Source: Candidatus Izemoplasma sp. (lineage in GTDB: Bacteria; Bacillota_I; Bacilli_A; Izemoplasmatales; Izemoplasmataceae). From it: a DNA stretch of 5,405 bases. Where the stretch lies: positions 1 through 5,405 of the forward strand of contig SKJA01000095.1 in the NCBI GenBank assembly GCA_007116105.1, in the 5' to 3' direction. The notes under the pieces were generated by a model. The model saw nothing but the letters and a program-made list of their open reading frames with translations. It was not told where the DNA came from and made no database searches. Numbering within the stretch: the stretch's first letter is position 1; each line of letters opens with the position of its first letter. The translations under genes were made by a program, and so were the position numbers. Below are positions 4,439-5,405 of the stretch, one piece after another.

Positions 4439-5405
4439 AGCATCTTAAACGTTCAACAAGACGCTCATAGTGCTGCATCGTTGTGTCGTCTTTGCGTTTT
4501 AAATGTGACAACAAAACCACCGTCCTGGGGTTTTGGGCTAACGCCTCTTGGTGGCGCTTTAAGAACGTGTAATAAAGCGCATCGACCTGTTCGCACCAAT
4601 CACCTTTGGTGTAAGAAGAGAGCTTTAACAAGTAATGACTGCCGTTGAAATAGGGTTTTGTGGTCATCATCGAGGTGGTGTGCTGACTCATCGCATAAAC
4701 GTTTGGCACCATCACCCAATCGTACGCGTCAATGTGGGTTTCCATAAACCAGTGATAGACTTGATGCGGATCGGTTTCTAACATGAACAGTGTGCTTCCA
4801 ACCACCATCAGCCGTTCAATGTGATGCGAGTAAGCGGTACGCATCACTTTATTAATGGCCGCATCTAAAGGAAGAATGCCGCTGTTTGCGGTGTACATCC
4901 AAGAGGGCAGACGCTGTGTGTGATGATGTTGATTGGTGTTTCTTAGTGTTCTGCCGTGCAAGACATAGCTAGCCCGCATGAACTCACGCCAACCGACAAT
5001 TTGCCGGATAAAGCCTTCCTTCGAAGCGAGTGGAACCTCCATCTTCAAGGCCGCATCGATGATCTCTTGAGGGTTTAACAAGCCGATGTTCAACGACGAG
5101 GATAACCGAGCATGAAATAAGACATCGCTGCGCGCATCAAGTGCATCTTGATAGGGCCCAAATTGAGCAAAACGTTCTTGAAAAAATTCTTCCATCGCCT
5201 TTAAGGCTTGAGCTCTGGTGTAGGGGTATTGAAACCCTTCCACCGCCCCGATGTGCGACGCGAAATGTGTCTTTACATATGTCTTAGCTTCCTCGAGCAC
5301 CTCAGAGTTGGGCGCACAATACACCTTTGGTAGAGGCGTGTTTAAGGGAATCTTTTTTCGGTTTTCCCCATCAAAGCTGTACTGACCGCCCAGTGGTTGA
5401 TCACC
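4437..5405 (-). CDS. Photolyase/cryptochrome-related protein (PhrB-like), 5' end outside window
   Basis: This is a flavoprotein of the deoxyribodipyrimidine photolyase-related group (FeS-BCP/PhrB type), whose studied members repair (6-4) photoproducts with light. The last 322 residues are visible; full proteins are about 500, so the N-terminal antenna domain is missing. The visible part begins with the linker GGQYSFDGENRKKIP, then FGPYQDAL, HARLSSSLNIGLL, EGFIRQIVGWREFMR (131-145 of the fragment), YSHHIERLMV with the two active-site histidines (194-195), the stretch DAYDWVMVPNVYAMSQ, and TKPYFNGSHYLLKLSSY. A GTG at 5324 could be taken as a start, but the frame continues upstream through conserved family sequence. 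Only three cysteines are visible and just one, in GDWC, is near the cluster-binding region, so the usual four ligands of the [4Fe-4S] cluster are not present. It converges on the EAL/small gene pair and shares their terminator. Confidence 0.92.
   Translation of the reverse strand, partial: GDQPLGGQYSFDGENRKKIPLNTPLPKVYCAPNSEVLEEAKTYVKTHFASHIGAVEGFQYPYTRAQALKAMEEFFQERFAQFGPYQDALDARSDVLFHARLSSSLNIGLLNPQEIIDAALKMEVPLASKEGFIRQIVGWREFMRASYVLHGRTLRNTNQHHHTQRLPSWMYTANSGILPLDAAINKVMRTAYSHHIERLMVVGSTLFMLETDPHQVYHWFMETHIDAYDWVMVPNVYAMSQHTTSMMTTKPYFNGSHYLLKLSSYTKGDWCEQVDALYYTFLKRHQEALAQNPRTVVLLSHLKRKDDTTMQHYERLVERLRC

Noticed and set aside
5322..5324. GTG as the start of a 295-residue photolyase-like protein
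   Set aside because: The frame continues upstream to the window edge with family-typical sequence (GGQYSFDGENRKK), so the gene is cut by the window, not started here.
1..5405. Insertion sequence, prophage, CRISPR array, tRNA or defence system
   Set aside because: No transposase, integrase, spaced direct repeats, cloverleaf or defence-type domain was seen; the genes are metabolic, signalling and repair genes.

Overview
The window looks like ordinary chromosome from a low-to-moderate GC, Gram-positive-type bacterium (Bacillota or an Acholeplasma/Erysipelotrichia-like relative). Support for this: strong AGGAGG-type ribosome binding sites, very short leaders, extended -10 promoters, and tightly packed genes on both strands. 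All five visible stop codons are TAA or TAG and tryptophan is always TGG, so the code is the standard one and not the UGA-Trp code of true mycoplasmas. No mobile element, CRISPR array, rRNA or tRNA was seen.

Layout from left to right. Positions 1-126 (minus) hold the N-terminal end of an unrecognised gene that runs off the left edge. A 115-base divergent promoter region separates it from galM (242-1267, plus), an aldose 1-epimerase. galM converges on, and overlaps by 17 bases, galK (1251-2384, minus), a galactokinase. A 143-base divergent region with two promoters and several inverted repeats separates galK from a membrane-anchored degenerate-GGDEF/EAL protein (2528-4162, plus). That protein is a predicted cyclic-di-GMP phosphodiesterase. 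It is translationally coupled to a 75-residue membrane protein (4172-4399, plus) that starts with TTG. A perfect 13-bp hairpin terminator ends this pair. On the other strand lies the C-terminal two thirds of a photolyase/cryptochrome-related gene (4437-5405, minus), whose 5' end is beyond the right edge.

GalM and GalK carry out the first two steps of the Leloir pathway: beta- to alpha-galactose, then galactose 1-phosphate. galT and galE are not in the window. The EAL protein and its small partner form a two-gene signalling unit, and the small protein has no function I recognise. The photolyase is of the PhrB-like (FeS-BCP) type but appears to lack most of the cysteines that hold the [4Fe-4S] cluster. 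The points most worth a second look are the EAL/small-membrane-protein pair, its palindrome-rich promoter, the cluster-less photolyase, and the overlapping convergent galM/galK ends. Nothing here is clearly a new biological system.
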